Assembly: GCF_014323725.1 (NCBI RefSeq) | Contig: NZ_JABVED010000021.1 | Coordinates: 368 to 64,367 of the forward strand | From: Actinokineospora xionganensis | Lineage (GTDB): Bacteria; Actinomycetota; Actinomycetes; Mycobacteriales; Pseudonocardiaceae | Direction: 5' to 3' | DNA length: 64,000 bases | Shown here: positions 53,790 to 63,216 of the stretch, one piece after another | How positions within the stretch are numbered: the stretch's first letter is position 1 | Layout of the letters: every line of letters starts with the position of its first letter | Notes under the pieces: generated by a model | The model's input: the letters and a program-made list of their open reading frames with translations, nothing else | Told to the model about the DNA's origin: nothing | The model's database searches: none | Translations under genes and position numbers: made by a program

Positions 53790-54615
53790 ACCCCCGGTAC
53801 GACTTGCGCGCGGAGACGATGACGTAGCCGATCTGGTCCTTGCGCGGGGCGTAGAAACCGGTGTTCTTCTTGGAGAACTCGGTGATCGCGCCCTCGCCGA
53901 ACTTCGCCGCGACCTCGGTGCGCCGGGTCATCGCCGCTTCGAGGTACTTGGTCTTCATGCCGAAAACCCTTGGGCCGCACTGGGTGTACTCCTCGACGGC
54001 GAAACCGGCGGCGGTGCTCAGCGCCAGCCACTCGTCGAGGGTCGGCAGCGTGCCGAGCTTCAGCGTGGTCATGAACTTCGCCAGCCGCTCGGGGTCCTCG
54101 TGCGAGCGGAGGCTGAAGTCGGAGAAGGTGACGCGCCCGCCGGGGCGCAGGACACGGTGGAACTCGCGCAGCACGACCTCCAGGTCGGGCGCGTTCTGCA
54201 GCGACTCCAACGCGAGGATGGCGTCGAACGTGTTATCCGGATAGGACAGTGACATGAAGTCGCCGTACTCGAACTTGACCGCGTCCGCCACGCCCGCCGC
54301 CGCGGCGCGCTCGTTGGCCTTGTCGACCTCGAACCCGCTGACCGTGACCCCGGTGACCCGCGCGCCGTACTCTTTGTTGACGAAGATCGCCGTCTCGCCG
54401 GGCCCGCAGCCCGCGTCCAGCACGTGCTCGCCGGGGCGCAAGCCCAAAGTGGCCGTGACCTTCTGGCTGATCCGGTGCAGGGCCTCGGTCAGCGGCGCGT
54501 TGTCTTCCCGGTCGTACCAGTACCACATGTGCAGCTGCCCCTCGCGGATCTCGTCCTCGATGGGCGCGCGTTCGTCGTAGTGCCGTCCGATGTCGGCCGA
54601 GTCGATGATGCTCAT
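53788..54615 (-). CDS. Class I SAM methyltransferase (small-molecule C/O-type)
   Basis: 275 residues. The SAM motif is 'EHVLDAGCGPGETAIFVNKEYGARVTGVTVS' (about residues 64-95). The N-terminal 'QLHMWYWYDREDNAPLTEALHRISQKV' and 'DFMSLSYPDNTFDAILALESLQNAPD' resemble the geranyl-diphosphate / rifamycin / sterol methyltransferase branch. It starts in an ATGA overlap with the reductase stop, so the two are coupled. Product tailoring in the beta-tyrosine cluster is inferred. Confidence 0.88.
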   Translation of the reverse strand: MSIIDSADIGRHYDERAPIEDEIREGQLHMWYWYDREDNAPLTEALHRISQKVTATLGLRPGEHVLDAGCGPGETAIFVNKEYGARVTGVTVSGFEVDKANERAAAAGVADAVKFEYGDFMSLSYPDNTFDAILALESLQNAPDLEVVLREFHRVLRPGGRVTFSDFSLRSHEDPERLAKFMTTLKLGTLPTLDEWLALSTAAGFAVEEYTQCGPRVFGMKTKYLEAAMTRRTEVAAKFGEGAITEFSKKNTGFYAPRKDQIGYVIVSARKSYRG

Positions 54616-55202
54616 GCTGTCCGGGGCTCCGTTCGGGTCACGCGGTAGCTGAGATGGGTCACGCCGTCACCCGGCACCACCCGGCTGATCTCCAGTCCGA
54701 CCTGCTCGGGCGCGTCACCGAAGAGCCGCACACCGCCGCCGAGCACCACCGGGACCATGTGCAGACGGACCTCGTCGAGCAGGCCCGCGGCGAGGTACTG
54801 CCTGCCGACGTCGGCGCCGCCCATGACGTAGACGTCCTTGTCCCCCGCCACCGCCCGCGCCTGGGCGAGCGCGCTCTCGATCCCGTCGGTGACGAACGTG
54901 AAGACGCCCGGATCCTCGCGCTCAGGAGCCTTATGGGTCAGCACGAACACGGGCACCTCGCCCAGCGGGCCGGTCCCCCACCCGTTCGGGCCTTCGGAGT
55001 TGTCGTAGGTGCGCCTGCCCGCGATCACCGCGCCGGTCTCGGTGAACAGCGCGCCGAGCACCGCGTCGCCGCGCGGACCGGAGGCGGAAACCCAGTCGTG
55101 CAGGCACTCCCCGTCCGGACCCAGCGGGAACTCCTGGTCGTCGCCGGGCGCGGTGATGTATCCGTCCAAGGACACCGTGATGTCGAAGACGACGATTCCC
55201 AT
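54612..55202 (-). CDS. RibD C-terminal / dihydrofolate-reductase-like protein
   Basis: 196 residues. 'VVFDITVSLDGYITAPGDDQEFPLG', 'AVIAGRRTYDNSEG' and 'YVMGGADVGRQYLAAGLLDEVRLHMVPVVLGGGVRLFG' form the RibD_C/DHFR fold with the NADPH-binding GGADV. Such proteins are NADPH reductases of uncertain substrate. The ATG at 55202 was preferred over the upstream GTG. First gene of the leftward operon, divergent from the solute-binding-like gene. Confidence 0.88.
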   Translation of the reverse strand: MGIVVFDITVSLDGYITAPGDDQEFPLGPDGECLHDWVSASGPRGDAVLGALFTETGAVIAGRRTYDNSEGPNGWGTGPLGEVPVFVLTHKAPEREDPGVFTFVTDGIESALAQARAVAGDKDVYVMGGADVGRQYLAAGLLDEVRLHMVPVVLGGGVRLFGDAPEQVGLEISRVVPGDGVTHLSYRVTRTEPRTA

Positions 55203-55366
55203 GCCACACATCGTGTTCGCCCGACGGACGAGCCCACATCTCCGCGCGTGCTCAGTAGCCCGGCCGACGGCAACCGGGAAGATGCGACGGCGGTGACCTG
55301 CGGGGAACGATGGATCGCGACGTGACCCGCGTTATCCGGCGTGCGGTCCCACGAGGAGGAGACCGA
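55203..55366. promoter_or_regulatory. Divergent promoter of the beta-tyrosine cluster
   Basis: 164 bases between the divergent reductase and solute-binding-like genes, the natural control point of both arms. GAGGAGGAGACCGA is the rightward ribosome site. I see no clear operator palindrome. Confidence 0.5.
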
Positions 55367-56788
55367 ATGACGAGCAAGATCGACATCGACGTCTGGGTAG
55401 CCGACCTGAACTTCCCCGGGTGGATGGACCGCTGGCACGCGCAGGCCGCCGAGTTCAGCCGGATCCATCCCGAGTACCGGGTCAACGTCCGGGGCATGAA
55501 CTTCTTCTCCTTCCCCGAAGACGTGGCCAAGGAGGTCGCGGAAGGTCGCAGGCCCGCGCTCGCCGAGTACTACTTCTACGCCAACCAGGTGGCCCGCGAC
55601 GCCGTGGCGCCCGACGGAAGTCCACTGTGGACGTCGGTCACGAAGGCGGTCGGCGACCGCACCGAGTTCCTCGGCGAGCCGGTCATGCTCGACGACCTGC
55701 ACCCGGCGTTCCGCGACTACTACACCGTCGGCGGCGACATGGACTCGCTGCCGTCGGTCGGCACGACGAGCCTGCTGTTCGCCAACCGCGAGCTGCTTGA
55801 GAAGGCCGGGGTGTCGGAGCTGCCGAGGACCTGGGACGACGTGACCTCGGTGTGCGAGGCGGTCTCCCGCGTCCAGGACGGCCCGTCGCACGCGATCACG
55901 TGGTCGAACCACGGCACGTTCGTGCAGCAGGCGCTGGCCACTCAGGGCGGCTTCCTCACCGACAACCGCAACGGCCGCGACGCCCGCGCCACCACGATGG
56001 ACCTGGCGTCGAAGGAGATGATGACCTGGGTCGAGTGGTGGAACGGCCTGCACAAGGCGGGCCACTACCTCTACACCGGCGGGTACCCGGACTGGGCGGG
56101 CACGCTGCAGGCCTACCGCGACGCGCACGTGGCGATCCGGATCTCCTCGTCCAACGACGTCAACTACATGGCGCACGCGGCCAAGCTCGGCGGCTTCACC
56201 ATGGACGTCGATGTGTTCCCGCACAACGACAACTCCCCCTACGTCGGCAACGCAGTCGCGGGCACGTCGATGTGGCTGGGCAACAACCTCGACGAGGACG
56301 TCCAGGAGGGCGCGCTCGCGTTCCTGATGTGGATGCACAACCCGGTCAACGTCGCCCAGCGGCACAAGGACAACAGCTTCGCCCCGATCACCAAGGCGTC
56401 CTACGACCTGCTCAAGGACGAGGGCTGGTTCGAGCAGCACCCGTACCACGCGCTGACCTACGACCACCTGCTCGCCTTCCCGGCCTCCACCGGCAAGTCG
56501 GGCATCCCGCTCTCGGAGGGCGCGGTGTTCGGCGACTTCGCCGGCGTGCAGGACGTGATGGTGCACGCGATGGGCGACGTCCTCGCCCGCGGCGCGGACC
56601 CGTTCGACCGGTTCACCCAGGCCACTGGCGAGGCGCAGAAGCTGCTCGACGCCTACAACCACTGGGCGCTGAACACCCCGCGCAAGGCCGCTGACATCCC
56701 GGGCAGCAGCCACCGCGTCGAGTTCTGGAACGACGTCGCCCCCTACACCGCTCAGGACATGGAGAACGTGGTCCCGCTGAACGGCTGA
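55367..56788 (+). CDS. Solute-binding-protein homologue without signal peptide
   Basis: 473 residues. The fold of family 1 ABC sugar-binding proteins is clear: 'IDVWVADLNFPGWMDRWHAQAAEFSRIHPEYRVNVRG', 'DSLPSVGTTSLLFANRELLEKAGVSELPRTWDDVTSVCEAV', 'GNAVAGTSMWLGNN' and 'ALAFLMWMHNPVN'. It starts MTSKIDIDVW with no signal peptide or lipobox, and there are no ABC permease or ATPase genes. It must act in the cytosol, as an enzyme or a carrier of a pathway intermediate. First gene of the rightward operon. Repurposed binding-protein folds (THI5, MqnA/MqnD) are known precedents. Confidence 0.82.
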   Translation: MTSKIDIDVWVADLNFPGWMDRWHAQAAEFSRIHPEYRVNVRGMNFFSFPEDVAKEVAEGRRPALAEYYFYANQVARDAVAPDGSPLWTSVTKAVGDRTEFLGEPVMLDDLHPAFRDYYTVGGDMDSLPSVGTTSLLFANRELLEKAGVSELPRTWDDVTSVCEAVSRVQDGPSHAITWSNHGTFVQQALATQGGFLTDNRNGRDARATTMDLASKEMMTWVEWWNGLHKAGHYLYTGGYPDWAGTLQAYRDAHVAIRISSSNDVNYMAHAAKLGGFTMDVDVFPHNDNSPYVGNAVAGTSMWLGNNLDEDVQEGALAFLMWMHNPVNVAQRHKDNSFAPITKASYDLLKDEGWFEQHPYHALTYDHLLAFPASTGKSGIPLSEGAVFGDFAGVQDVMVHAMGDVLARGADPFDRFTQATGEAQKLLDAYNHWALNTPRKAADIPGSSHRVEFWNDVAPYTAQDMENVVPLNG

Positions 56789-56840
56789 TCCACCCGGTTC
56801 ACCGCACCCTCAAGCAGAGACGAACGTCAAGGAGATATCC

Positions 56841-58256
56841 GTGAGCGACGCTACAAAAACTCGCGCGGTGGTATTGGGCGGAAGTATCGCCGGCCTGTTC
56901 GCGGCCAGGGTCCTGGCCGACGCCTACGACGAGGTCCAGATCGTCGACCGGGACACGCTGATCGATGTCGCGGGCCCGCGCCGCAGCTGCCCGCAGGGCA
57001 AGCACATCAACGGCCTGCTCGCCCGCGGCCAGCAGGTCATGGAGGAGTTCTACCCGGGCATCACCAACGAGATCTTCGCCGACGGCGTGCCGACCGGCGA
57101 CCTCTGCGGCAACGTGCGCTGGTACTTCAACGGCGTCCGCATCCAGCAGCAGGAAGCGGGCCTGACCTGCGTCTCGGCCAGCAGGCCGATGCTGGAGAAG
57201 CACATCCGCCGGCGCACCGCGGCGCTGCCGAACGTCGTTTTCGTGGAGCAGCACGACATCCTCGGCCTGGCCACCACGCCGGACAAGAGCAAGGTGACCG
57301 GCGCGCGCGTGCAGGCCCGCGGCCAGAAGCGCGAGAAGGTCATCGACGCCGACCTGGTGATCGACGCGACCGGCCGCGGCTCCCGCACGCCGATCTGGTT
57401 GCAGGAACTCGGTTATGGGCTGGTCGAGGAGGAGAGCAAGAAGGTCGGCCTGGGCTACGTCACCCAGCACTACCGCCTCAAGTCCGACCCGTACCACGGC
57501 GACCTGTCGATCAACCCGGTCGCCAACGCCACCCTTCCCCGCGGCGCCATCTTCACCAAGACCGACGGCGGACGGGTCGAGCTGACCGCGTACGGCATTC
57601 TCGGCGACCACCCGCCCACCGACCAGCAGGGCTTCTACGACTTCGTCAAGACGCTCGCCGCGCCGGAGATCCACGAGGCGCTCATGCACGCCGAGCCGCT
57701 CGACGAGCCGGTGGCCTTCCGGTTCCCGACCACGCTGCGCCGCCACTACGAGAAGCTCGACCGCTTCCCGGACGGCCTGCTGGTCGTCGGCGACGCGGTG
57801 ACCTGCTTCAACCCGGTGTACGCGCAGGGCATGACGGTCTCGGCGCTCTCGGCCCTGACCATCCGCAACCACCTGCACAGCGGCGCCGCGCCGCAGCCGA
57901 TGCAGTACTTCCAGGACCTGTCGAAGAACGTGATCGACCCGCCGTGGGAGATGACCAACACCGTCGACCTCAGCTTCCCCGGGGTCGAGGGCGAGCGGCC
58001 GCTGCAGATGCGGTTCGCGCAGAAGTTCCTCAAGCTCGTGCAGTACGCGGCGACGAAGGACAAGGCCATCGCCGCGCAGTACATGCGGGCCGCGGGCCTG
58101 ATCGACGGACCCGAGAAGATGCAGCGCCCCGGCTTCATGCTCAAGGTGCTGCTGAAGGGGATCTTCGGCCCGGCGAAGAAGACCCCGGCGCCGCCGCTGG
58201 TGCCGATCGCGGGCGGCCACGTCGAGACCTGGTCGGAATACCGCAACGCCGCGTAA
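56841..58256 (+). CDS. FAD-dependent monooxygenase/epoxidase
   Basis: 471 residues. FAD-binding 'VVLGGSIAGLFAARVLADAYDEVQIVDRD' (GxGxxG variant GGSIAG), then 'PRRSCPQGKHINGLLARGQQ', the hallmark of the MonCI/LasC-like epoxidase branch. 'VIDATGRGS' and 'LLVVGDAVTCFNPVYAQGMTVSALSA' (GD motif) follow. It probably oxidises a double bond or aromatic ring of a pathway intermediate. GTG behind AAGGAGATATCC. Closed by a terminator, so the NRPS genes have their own promoter. Confidence 0.88.
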   Translation: MSDATKTRAVVLGGSIAGLFAARVLADAYDEVQIVDRDTLIDVAGPRRSCPQGKHINGLLARGQQVMEEFYPGITNEIFADGVPTGDLCGNVRWYFNGVRIQQQEAGLTCVSASRPMLEKHIRRRTAALPNVVFVEQHDILGLATTPDKSKVTGARVQARGQKREKVIDADLVIDATGRGSRTPIWLQELGYGLVEEESKKVGLGYVTQHYRLKSDPYHGDLSINPVANATLPRGAIFTKTDGGRVELTAYGILGDHPPTDQQGFYDFVKTLAAPEIHEALMHAEPLDEPVAFRFPTTLRRHYEKLDRFPDGLLVVGDAVTCFNPVYAQGMTVSALSALTIRNHLHSGAAPQPMQYFQDLSKNVIDPPWEMTNTVDLSFPGVEGERPLQMRFAQKFLKLVQYAATKDKAIAAQYMRAAGLIDGPEKMQRPGFMLKVLLKGIFGPAKKTPAPPLVPIAGGHVETWSEYRNAA

Positions 58257-58273
58257 GCACTGGGCTGTTTGGG

Positions 58274-58309
58274 AATCGCCTCTTCTCGGTTCGCCGGGAA
58301 GGGGCGATT
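58274..58309 (+). terminator. Intrinsic terminator after the FAD monooxygenase
   Basis: AATCGCC-TCTTC pairs with GAAGG-GGCGATT around a 12-base loop, followed by TTTCCTTT. Confidence 0.75.
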
Positions 58310-58384
58310 TTCCTTTGCCGGACAAGGAAATCCTGCGCACTACACGAGATGCGACCCGGTGTGACCGGGCCGGACGATAGAGCG

Positions 58385-61300
58385 GTGAGTCCACCCGCGT
58401 CCGATGTGCCCAGCCCCCACGGTTTCGACAAAGCCACGAGTTCCGCGGTCCAGAACGGTTTATGGTTCCTGGAGAAGGTGGATTCGGAATCGGCGGCGTC
58501 GACCGTGTGTCTGGCATACCAGGTGACGGGGGAACTGGATCTGGACGCGTTGCGGGCCGCGTGGCAGGCCGTCCTCGCCCGACACCCGATGCTGCGCACC
58601 ACGTTCACCGAGCGCGCGGGCGTGCCGGTGCCGGTGGTGGCCGCCGAGGGCGCGCCGCTGGTGCTCGCCGATTTCGTCGACGAGCCCGAGGCCGTGGCGG
58701 ACTGGGCGCGCGAGCAGGCCGCCGCGCCGCTGCGGATGTCCGAGGGACTCGCCCGGCTGGCGGTGGCGAAGTTCGGCGAGTGGGACCACGCGGTCGTCCT
58801 GTGTCTGCACCGGGCCGCGGCCGACGACGAGTCGGTGTCGATCGTGCTGACCGACCTGTCGGAGGCGTACACCGGCGCCAAGCTGGGCACCCCGCCCGAC
58901 ACGCAAGCGCTTTCGCCCAGCTACGCGGAGTTCGCTCGGGACGAGGACGAGCGCGCCGAGGACCCCGCGTTCGCCGAACGCCTGCGCTGGTGGACCGCGA
59001 CCGTCACCCCGGCCCCGACCGCCGCCACGCTGCCGGTCGACCGGGCACGTCCGGCCGGGCGGTCCACGGCGGGCGACGTCCTGCGGTTCGAATGGGGCCC
59101 GGAGGTGACCCGGCCGCTGGGCGAGCTGGCCCGCGCGGCGGGCACGACACCGTTCGCCGTGCTGCTGGCCGCTTTCCAGGCCCTGCTCGGCCGCTACGGC
59201 AACGACGAGCGGATCGCCGTGGGCTGCCCGGTGTCGGTGCGCCCGCGCCCGGAGTTCGACGGCGTGGTCGGCGCGTTCGAGCACCCCTTGGTGTTCACCG
59301 CCGACCTGTCGGGGCGACCGACGCTGCGGACCGTGGTCGAGCGGGTGGCGCGGCTGAGCGCCGAGGCGCTGCAGCGCGCCGACGTGCCGTTCGCCGACGT
59401 GGTGGCGGCCACCAAGGCCGAGCGCGCCCCGCGGCGGATCCCCCTGTGCGACACCATGTTCGTCTTCCACGACCAGGCCAGGGCGGATCTGGTATTCGAC
59501 GGCGCGACGGTGGCCCCGCGCGTCGTGGAGAACGGCTCGGCCGTCACCGACGTGACCCTGGACCTGCGGCTGGTGAACGCGAACCTGCTGGGAGCGATGG
59601 AGTTCCGGTCGTCCATGTTCGACCGCGCGGGCGCCGAGCGACTGCTCAGCCAGTTCCAGATGCTGCTCACCGCCGGGCTGCGCGACCCCGACCGGCCCAT
59701 CGCCGACCTGGCCCTCGACGGCGCGGACCGGATCGCGAACGCCGTGCGCGACGCCGACCAGATCACCGCCGCCGCGCCGGCCGCGCGCACCGCGAACGAG
59801 CTGTTCCACTCCCAGGCGCAGCTGCGCCCCGAGCAGATCGCGCTGTCGGCCGGAAACCAGGTCACCACCTACCGCGAACTCGAACGGCTCGCCGCGGTCA
59901 TCACGGCGGCACTGGTGTCCGACGAGCTCATCGGGGGCAGGCCGGTGGTCGTGCGGATGCCCGCGGGCAGGCTCCAGGTGGCCGCCGTGATCGCCGTGCT
60001 CGACGCGGGCGCGCACGTGGCGTGCCTCGGCGAGGGGGACACGGGTGAGCGCGGGAAGTCCGTCCTGACCGAACTGCAGCCCGCGTGCCTGATCGTCGAC
60101 GGCGACCCGGCGCAGGACGAGCTGGCCCAGTGGTACCTCAACGAACTGGGCGGCACGGTGCTCGACGCGGCGCTGCTCGAACCGGACTCGGCCCCGCGGC
60201 CGCACGTGCCGAGTGTGCGCAACGCGCGGGCCTACGTCACCTACACGTCGGGGTCGACCGGGCAGCCCAAGGGCATCCCGCAGACCCACGCCACCCTCGC
60301 CCAGTTCGTCACCTGGTTCTCCGGTGAGTTCGCCGTCCGGCCGGGGTCGCGGATGGCGCAGTGGGCCGCGCCCGGCTACGACGCGGCGCTGATGGAGATC
60401 TTCGCCGGGCTGGTCGCCGGGGCGACGCTGTGCCTGGTGCCCGACCGGATCCGGGCCAACCCGGAGAAAATCGTCGACTGGCTCATCGAGCAGCGGGTCA
60501 CCCTGTTCCAGACCGTGCCCAGCTTCGCCCGGCAGGTGCTCGGCGTGGTGAACACCCGTGGAGTGGCGGCACAGCTGGCCGCGCTGGACCACGTGCTGCT
60601 GGCGGGCGAGGCGCTGCCCGCGGACCTGGCGAACGGCCTGCGCGCCGCCCTGCCGTCGACCCGGCTGGTCAACCTGTACGGGCCGACGGAGTCGATCCTG
60701 GCCACCTGGCACGAGGTCGCGGGCGAGCTGAACGGCACGTCGCCGATCGGGCGGTCCATCCCCGGCAGGCAGGTCCTCGTGCTCGACGACGAAGGCAGGC
60801 CGTGCCCCGACGGGGTCACCGGGAACCTCGTCATCCGCAGCCCGTACCTGACCGAGGGTTACCTGGGCGCCGAGGACCGCTCGGCGTTCGAGCCGGTGAC
60901 CGACCTCGCCGCGTACGGCATCGACGGCTCCCACTGCTACCGGACCGGCGACATGGGCGCCCGGCGCCGCGACGGCGTCCTGGAGTTCCGCGGTCGCAAG
61001 GACTTCCAGATCAAGTTCAACGGAATGCGGATCGAGCTCAGCGACATCGAGTCGGCGCTCTCGGCGCACGAGTCGGTGGCAGACTGCGCGGTCATCGCGG
61101 TCACGACGTCGGACGGGCTGGTGAGCAGGCTGGTCGGCTACGTCGTGCCGCGCCGCACCGAGTCCGGCGACGCGGTCGGGTCGGCGAGCGTCTGGCGCGC
61201 GGCGCTGCGCACCCGGTTCGGCAAGGCCATGCCGCCGGTGTCGTTCCAGACGATGATCGGCCTGCCGCGCGGCATCGGCGGCAAGGTGGACCGGCGCAGG

Positions 61301-61624
61301 CTGCCCGATCCCGCCGCCGCGCCTAGCCGGGCCGCCGCCACCCCCAAGACGCCCGTGGAGACCGCTGTCGCCGAGCTGTGGGCCGGGCTTCCCGGTGTCC
61401 GGCCGCCCGGCGCCGACGAGTCGTTCTTCGCCGCGGGCGGCCGGTCATTGCAAGTCCTCGTGCTGCTCGACCAGGTCCGCGAGCGGTTCGACGTCGAGGT
61501 ATCGCTACACGATTTCCTAGCCGCACCAACGGTGACCGGACTATCCACAGTGGTCGAATCGCACACAGTTTCCCTGACAGCCGCAACTGGAACCAGACGG
61601 GGTGAAGAACGTGACTCTGCTTGA
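58385..61624 (+). CDS. NRPS module C-A-T; C domain lacks the catalytic His
   Basis: 1079 residues. Residues ~10-450 are a condensation domain whose HHxxxDG motif reads H142-R143-A-A-A-D147-D148; the second (catalytic) His is Arg. Residues ~470-970 are an adenylation domain with A3 'YTSGSTGQPKG', A5 'NLYGPTES', A7 'YRTGDMG', A8 'GRKDFQIKFNGMRIELSDIE' and A10 'GGKVDRR' (catalytic Lys). My manual specificity code is D-A-M-Q-L-A-L-L-A-K, not matched to a known one. The carrier Ser is S1021 (GGRSL). GTG at 58385 chosen; an in-frame ATG lies 36 bases upstream. Its 3' end overlaps the aminomutase gene by 23 bases, so they are coupled. It likely activates beta-tyrosine or another acyl unit. Confidence 0.9.
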   Translation: MSPPASDVPSPHGFDKATSSAVQNGLWFLEKVDSESAASTVCLAYQVTGELDLDALRAAWQAVLARHPMLRTTFTERAGVPVPVVAAEGAPLVLADFVDEPEAVADWAREQAAAPLRMSEGLARLAVAKFGEWDHAVVLCLHRAAADDESVSIVLTDLSEAYTGAKLGTPPDTQALSPSYAEFARDEDERAEDPAFAERLRWWTATVTPAPTAATLPVDRARPAGRSTAGDVLRFEWGPEVTRPLGELARAAGTTPFAVLLAAFQALLGRYGNDERIAVGCPVSVRPRPEFDGVVGAFEHPLVFTADLSGRPTLRTVVERVARLSAEALQRADVPFADVVAATKAERAPRRIPLCDTMFVFHDQARADLVFDGATVAPRVVENGSAVTDVTLDLRLVNANLLGAMEFRSSMFDRAGAERLLSQFQMLLTAGLRDPDRPIADLALDGADRIANAVRDADQITAAAPAARTANELFHSQAQLRPEQIALSAGNQVTTYRELERLAAVITAALVSDELIGGRPVVVRMPAGRLQVAAVIAVLDAGAHVACLGEGDTGERGKSVLTELQPACLIVDGDPAQDELAQWYLNELGGTVLDAALLEPDSAPRPHVPSVRNARAYVTYTSGSTGQPKGIPQTHATLAQFVTWFSGEFAVRPGSRMAQWAAPGYDAALMEIFAGLVAGATLCLVPDRIRANPEKIVDWLIEQRVTLFQTVPSFARQVLGVVNTRGVAAQLAALDHVLLAGEALPADLANGLRAALPSTRLVNLYGPTESILATWHEVAGELNGTSPIGRSIPGRQVLVLDDEGRPCPDGVTGNLVIRSPYLTEGYLGAEDRSAFEPVTDLAAYGIDGSHCYRTGDMGARRRDGVLEFRGRKDFQIKFNGMRIELSDIESALSAHESVADCAVIAVTTSDGLVSRLVGYVVPRRTESGDAVGSASVWRAALRTRFGKAMPPVSFQTMIGLPRGIGGKVDRRRLPDPAAAPSRAAATPKTPVETAVAELWAGLPGVRPPGADESFFAAGGRSLQVLVLLDQVRERFDVEVSLHDFLAAPTVTGLSTVVESHTVSLTAATGTRRGEERDSA

Positions 61625-63206
61625 CACCAACCTGTCCGTTGACTTCGACGGCGAGAACGTCGAGATCCTGGACATCCGCCGCATCGCCGAGGACGGTGCT
61701 CCGTGCAAGGTCGCCCCGGCCGCGCTGACCCGGGCCGCGGCCAGCAGGCAGCAGTTCGAGGAGACCGTCCGGGCAGGCGTCCCCGTCTACGGTGTCACGA
61801 CCGGTTACGGCGAGATGATCTACATGCTCGTCGGCACGGCCAAGGAAGTCGAGCTGCAGACCAACCTGGTGCGCAGCCACAGCGCGGGCGTCGGCCCGAT
61901 CTTCGCCGAGGACGAGGCGCGGGCGATCGTGGCCGCCCGCCTCAACGCGCTGTCCAAGGGCTACTCCGCTGTCCGCCCCGAACTGCTGGAGCGGCTGGCG
62001 CTGTACTTGAACCTGGGCATCACCCCGGCCATCCCGGAGATCGGCTCGCTGGGCGCCAGCGGCGACCTCGGGCCGCTGGCCCACATCGCCTCCACGATCA
62101 TCGGTGAGGGCTACGTCCTGAAGAACGGCCGCCGCACCGAGACCGCCACCGTGCTGCGCGAGCACGGCATCGAGCCGCTGGAGCTGCGGTTCAAGGAAGG
62201 CCTCGCGCTGATCAACGGCACATCGGCCATGACCGGCCTTGGCTGCCTGGTCGTGAGCCGGGCCATGGAGCAGGTCAAGCAGGCCGAGATCGTCACCGCG
62301 CTGGTCGTGGAGACCCTGCTCGGCTCGACCAGCCCGTTCCAGGCCGAGGGCCACGACATCGCCCGCCCGCACCAGGGGCAGATCGACACCGCGTTCAACA
62401 TGCGCAACCTGCTCGACGGCAGCGCGCTGGCGGTCTCGCACCACGAGCTGCGCACCCAGGCCGCGGCCCAGTCCAGCGGCGACGTGTCCCGGACCGACGT
62501 CTACATCCAGAAGGCCTACACCCTGCGCGCGATCCCGCAGGTCGTCGGCGCGGTCCGCGACACCCTGTACTACGCGACCAAGACGATCGACATCGAGCTC
62601 AACTCGTCGAACGACAACCCGCTGTTCTTCGAGGGCAAGGAGGTGTTCCACGGCGCGAACTTCCACGGCCAGCCGGTCGCGTTCGCCATGGACTACGCCA
62701 CCATCGCCCTCACCCAGCTGGGCGTGTTCTCCGAGCGGCGCACCAACCGGCTGCTCAACCGCTACCTGTCGGGGCTGCCGGAGTTCCTGGTCTCCACCGG
62801 CGAGCCGGGCCTCAACAGCGGCTTCGCGGGCGCGCAGTACCCGGCCACCGCGCTGGTCGCCGAGAACCGGACCATCGGCCCGGCCAGCATCCAGAGTGTC
62901 CCGTCCAACGGTGACAACCAGGACGTCGTGTCGATGGGCCTGATCGCGGCCCGCAACGCGCGCCGGGTGCTGTCGAACAACAACTACATCCTGGCCGTCG
63001 AGTTCCTCGCCGCCGCCCAGGCCGTGGACGTCTCGGGCCGCTACGACGGCCTCAGCCCCGCGGGCAAGGCGGCGTACAACCAGATCCGGTCGCTGGTGCC
63101 GACCCTGGAGCACGACCGCTACATGTCCGACGACATCGAGGCGGTCGCCGGAGCCCTGTCCCGCGGCGAGTTCCTCGAAGCCGCCCGCGATGTCGAACTG
63201 CGCTAG
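61602..63206 (+). CDS. Tyrosine 2,3-aminomutase (MIO enzyme, SgcC4-like)
   Basis: 534 residues. The self-formed MIO cofactor comes from A152-S153-G154 ('GSLGASGDLGPL'). The catalytic Tyr63 ('VYGVTTGYGEMIYM'), Glu71 and His93 ('LVRSHSAGVG') fall at the same numbers as in SgcC4 of the C-1027 pathway, and His93 marks tyrosine over phenylalanine. The 'QSVPSNGDNQDVVSMG' signature is intact. It converts L-tyrosine to beta-tyrosine. An ammonia-lyase activity (giving coumarate) is the alternative, but the close SgcC4 pattern and the NRPS context favour the mutase. It overlaps the NRPS gene and precedes the carrier by 10 bases. Confidence 0.88.
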   Translation: MKNVTLLDTNLSVDFDGENVEILDIRRIAEDGAPCKVAPAALTRAAASRQQFEETVRAGVPVYGVTTGYGEMIYMLVGTAKEVELQTNLVRSHSAGVGPIFAEDEARAIVAARLNALSKGYSAVRPELLERLALYLNLGITPAIPEIGSLGASGDLGPLAHIASTIIGEGYVLKNGRRTETATVLREHGIEPLELRFKEGLALINGTSAMTGLGCLVVSRAMEQVKQAEIVTALVVETLLGSTSPFQAEGHDIARPHQGQIDTAFNMRNLLDGSALAVSHHELRTQAAAQSSGDVSRTDVYIQKAYTLRAIPQVVGAVRDTLYYATKTIDIELNSSNDNPLFFEGKEVFHGANFHGQPVAFAMDYATIALTQLGVFSERRTNRLLNRYLSGLPEFLVSTGEPGLNSGFAGAQYPATALVAENRTIGPASIQSVPSNGDNQDVVSMGLIAARNARRVLSNNNYILAVEFLAAAQAVDVSGRYDGLSPAGKAAYNQIRSLVPTLEHDRYMSDDIEAVAGALSRGEFLEAARDVELR

Positions 63207-63216
63207 GAGGTACTCG

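Noticed and set aside
58460-61069. 869-residue minus-strand ORF opposite the NRPS
   Set aside because: Antisense shadow without motifs; the plus strand carries all adenylation core motifs.
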